53,646 nucleotides of DNA, taken from assembly GCA_020627685.1 (NCBI GenBank), contig JAHDGK010000036.1, positions 1 through 53,646 on the forward strand. The letters run 5' to 3'. Positions 52,470-53,646 of this stretch are shown piece after piece. The DNA is from Granulosicoccus sp. Lineage in GTDB: Bacteria > Pseudomonadota > Gammaproteobacteria > Granulosicoccales > Granulosicoccaceae. The position numbers and the translations under genes were made by a program. Within the stretch, counting starts at the first letter, position 1, and each line of letters starts with the position of its first letter. The notes below the pieces were generated by a model. It searched no databases, was not told where the DNA came from, and saw only the letters and a program-made list of their open reading frames with translations.

Positions 52470-53646
52470 CTTCCCTCCTTGGTTCTACCGAATTCTTGTT
52501 CGGTCGCTAAGCCCGTTGTTGCTAGCCTACACCGCATGGCGCGCAGCAAAAGATGGCGGATGGAAATACTTTAACGAGCGTTTAGGTTTTTATAAAGCCA
52601 CAGAAAATTCTTATGGCACTCGCGAAAGACTATGGATTCATGCCGCCTCTGTAGGGGAAGTAATTACTGTACTGCCGTTGGTCAATGCCTGGCTTAAGAA
52701 TAACGATATGGATGTGTTGTTTACGACGGGCACACCTACTGGCGCAGCTGTTTTAAACAAGCAAAACAACCCACGTATACAGCATCAATTTTTGCCCATC
52801 GATTTCCCCGGTGCATGCAGACGTTTTCTTAAGCAGGCCAACATTCAGCAAGGGTGGATTGTTGAGACCGAAATATGGCCTTGGCTTTACGCCATAGCGG
52901 CGAATCAAAACGTATCCATCAGTATTATCAATGGAAGGTTGTCAGATAAAACCAGCAAACAACAAAATAGTGTTTTAGGAAAAAGCTACAAGCACGCCTT
53001 AACAAACGTACAAGTACTAGCGCGCTCTGAAGAAGATCTTAAAAGGTTTCTAAACTTAGGTGCAGACACACAAAATGTGACAGTAGCCGGAGATCTTAAA
53101 TACGCATCCGATGAATTGAGTTTGGCCAATGAACCCGTGCTGGACAGAGATTTTGTTTTAGCAGCCTCCACTCATGCTGATGAAGAAATCCGCATTGCCA
53201 AATCATGGATGAATGCCCGGCAAGACAACACATTACTCGTGATAGCGCCTAGACACCCGGAGCGCAGTTCTGACATTGACGAACAGTTGCGTGAGCAAGG
53301 TTATTCCGTTGTACGAAGAACCGCCGAAGAACCGCTAACAGTTAACCATGACATCTACATAGCCGACACACTCGGTGAGCTTTCATTGTTCTATCAATTT
53401 GCAAAAGCAGCGTTTGTTGGTGGTTCACTGATAGAGCGAGGCGGTCATAACATCATGGAACCTGCGCGATATGCCTGCCCTACTGTCGTCGGCCCACATA
53501 CTCATAATTTTGATGACATGGTGGCGCGCATGCTTGATGAAAATACGCTAACCATAGCTATGGACGAAAACGAAGTTGCTGCCTTTTTCGTTGAAGCATG
53601 CAAGGGCAATAACGAACTTTTGGCCAGCGCCCAACGGGCAAAACTC
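52447..53646 (+). CDS. waaA: 3-deoxy-D-manno-octulosonic acid transferase, 3' end beyond the window
   Basis: 400 codons from ATG 52447 to the window edge with no stop, so the C-terminus (normally about 420-430 residues in all) is cut off by the window. An N-terminal anchor helix (about 12-28) is followed by LWIHAASVGEV (conserved Glu, about residue 66), FTTGTPTGAAVL and VETEIWPW. VIAPRHPER near 260 and FVGGSLIERGGHNIMEPARY near 325 form the GT30 donor site. It adds Kdo to lipid A precursor. The start overlaps the acyltransferase gene, so the two are coupled. Confidence 0.95.
   Translation, partial: MPTLTRSSFPPWFYRILVRSLSPLLLAYTAWRAAKDGGWKYFNERLGFYKATENSYGTRERLWIHAASVGEVITVLPLVNAWLKNNDMDVLFTTGTPTGAAVLNKQNNPRIQHQFLPIDFPGACRRFLKQANIQQGWIVETEIWPWLYAIAANQNVSISIINGRLSDKTSKQQNSVLGKSYKHALTNVQVLARSEEDLKRFLNLGADTQNVTVAGDLKYASDELSLANEPVLDRDFVLAASTHADEEIRIAKSWMNARQDNTLLVIAPRHPERSSDIDEQLREQGYSVVRRTAEEPLTVNHDIYIADTLGELSLFYQFAKAAFVGGSLIERGGHNIMEPARYACPTVVGPHTHNFDDMVARMLDENTLTIAMDENEVAAFFVEACKGNNELLASAQRAKL

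Noticed and set aside
1-53646. CRISPR arrays, tRNA/rRNA genes, insertion sequences, prophage
   Set aside because: Looked for direct-repeat arrays, cloverleaf-like stretches, transposase motifs and terminal repeats and saw none. A covariance-model scan would be the decisive test for small RNAs.

Overview
The window looks like chromosomal DNA of a heterotrophic marine-type gammaproteobacterium. The gene order rhlB | trxA-rho and the run pcm - tolC-type channel - lpxL-type acyltransferase - waaA (Kdo transferase) are gammaproteobacterial or at least Gram-negative traits. The many acyl-CoA, sugar-acid and polyamine genes fit a versatile catabolic lifestyle. I cannot name the genus from sequence alone. 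I saw no tRNA, rRNA, CRISPR array, transposase or phage gene.

Layout. (1) 1-3.2 kb: a quinone-oxidoreductase-like MDR enzyme, a CmcJ/NvfI-type oxygenase-like protein, an SDR and a DUF465/YdcH protein. (2) 3.2-11.2 kb, minus strand: an acyl-CoA catabolic cluster (VOC protein, fused enoyl-CoA hydratase/3-hydroxyacyl-CoA dehydrogenase, two acyl-CoA dehydrogenases, PaaI thioesterase, acyl-CoA ligase) followed by a lipoprotein. (3) 11.3-17.6 kb, minus strand: a six-gene chain, hisD-like > short cbiX/sirB-like chelatase > dsrC > dsrM-like cytochrome b > dsrK-like Fe-S protein > S9 oligopeptidase. Five gaps are overlaps or are very short. It holds a two-cysteine DsrC and its DsrMK-type membrane partner, but no dsrAB sulfite reductase is in the window. 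This is the most unusual system here. (4) 17.85-22.7 kb, plus strand: a gamma-glutamylated polyamine pathway (two PuuB-like oxidases, a class I amidotransferase, a PuuA-like ligase), then a LysM protein and an SDR. (5) 24.2-33.6 kb: a sugar-acid uptake and catabolism locus with a TctCBA tripartite transporter, 3-oxo-tetronate kinase (OtnK) and decarboxylase (OtnC), a lactonase-like metallo-hydrolase, an ABM-domain protein, a divergent isopropylmalate-dehydrogenase-like enzyme, a Gfo/Idh/MocA dehydrogenase and a GntR/FCD regulator. A perfect 18-bp palindrome lies between the divergent arms. (6) 33.6-35.7 kb: a PhyH-type dioxygenase, an exported protein and a DUF2470 protein. (7) 35.8-40.2 kb, minus strand: a zinc operon zur > 44-aa membrane smORF > znuC > znuB > znuA > COG0523 GTPase behind a near-consensus Zur box. 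(8) 40.4-43.7 kb: Bcr/CflA exporter, HpcH/HpaI-type CoA-ester lyase, BenE transporter. (9) 43.8-53.6 kb: housekeeping genes purD, rho, trxA, rhlB-like, cold-shock protein, pcm, tolC-like, lpxL-like and a waaA cut by the window end.

Functional reading. The sulfur chain suggests that electrons pass between a membrane quinone pool (DsrM), a catalytic Fe-S protein (DsrK) and the DsrC disulfide/trisulfide switch, in the service of a reaction that starts with the HisD-like dehydrogenase. That dehydrogenase has two of its four expected metal ligands changed, so it is unlikely to be a biosynthetic histidinol dehydrogenase. The sugar-acid locus has the kinase and decarboxylase of the tetronate pathway but not its usual LtnD dehydrogenase and OtnI isomerase. 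The Gfo/Idh and IPMDH-like enzymes may take their place.
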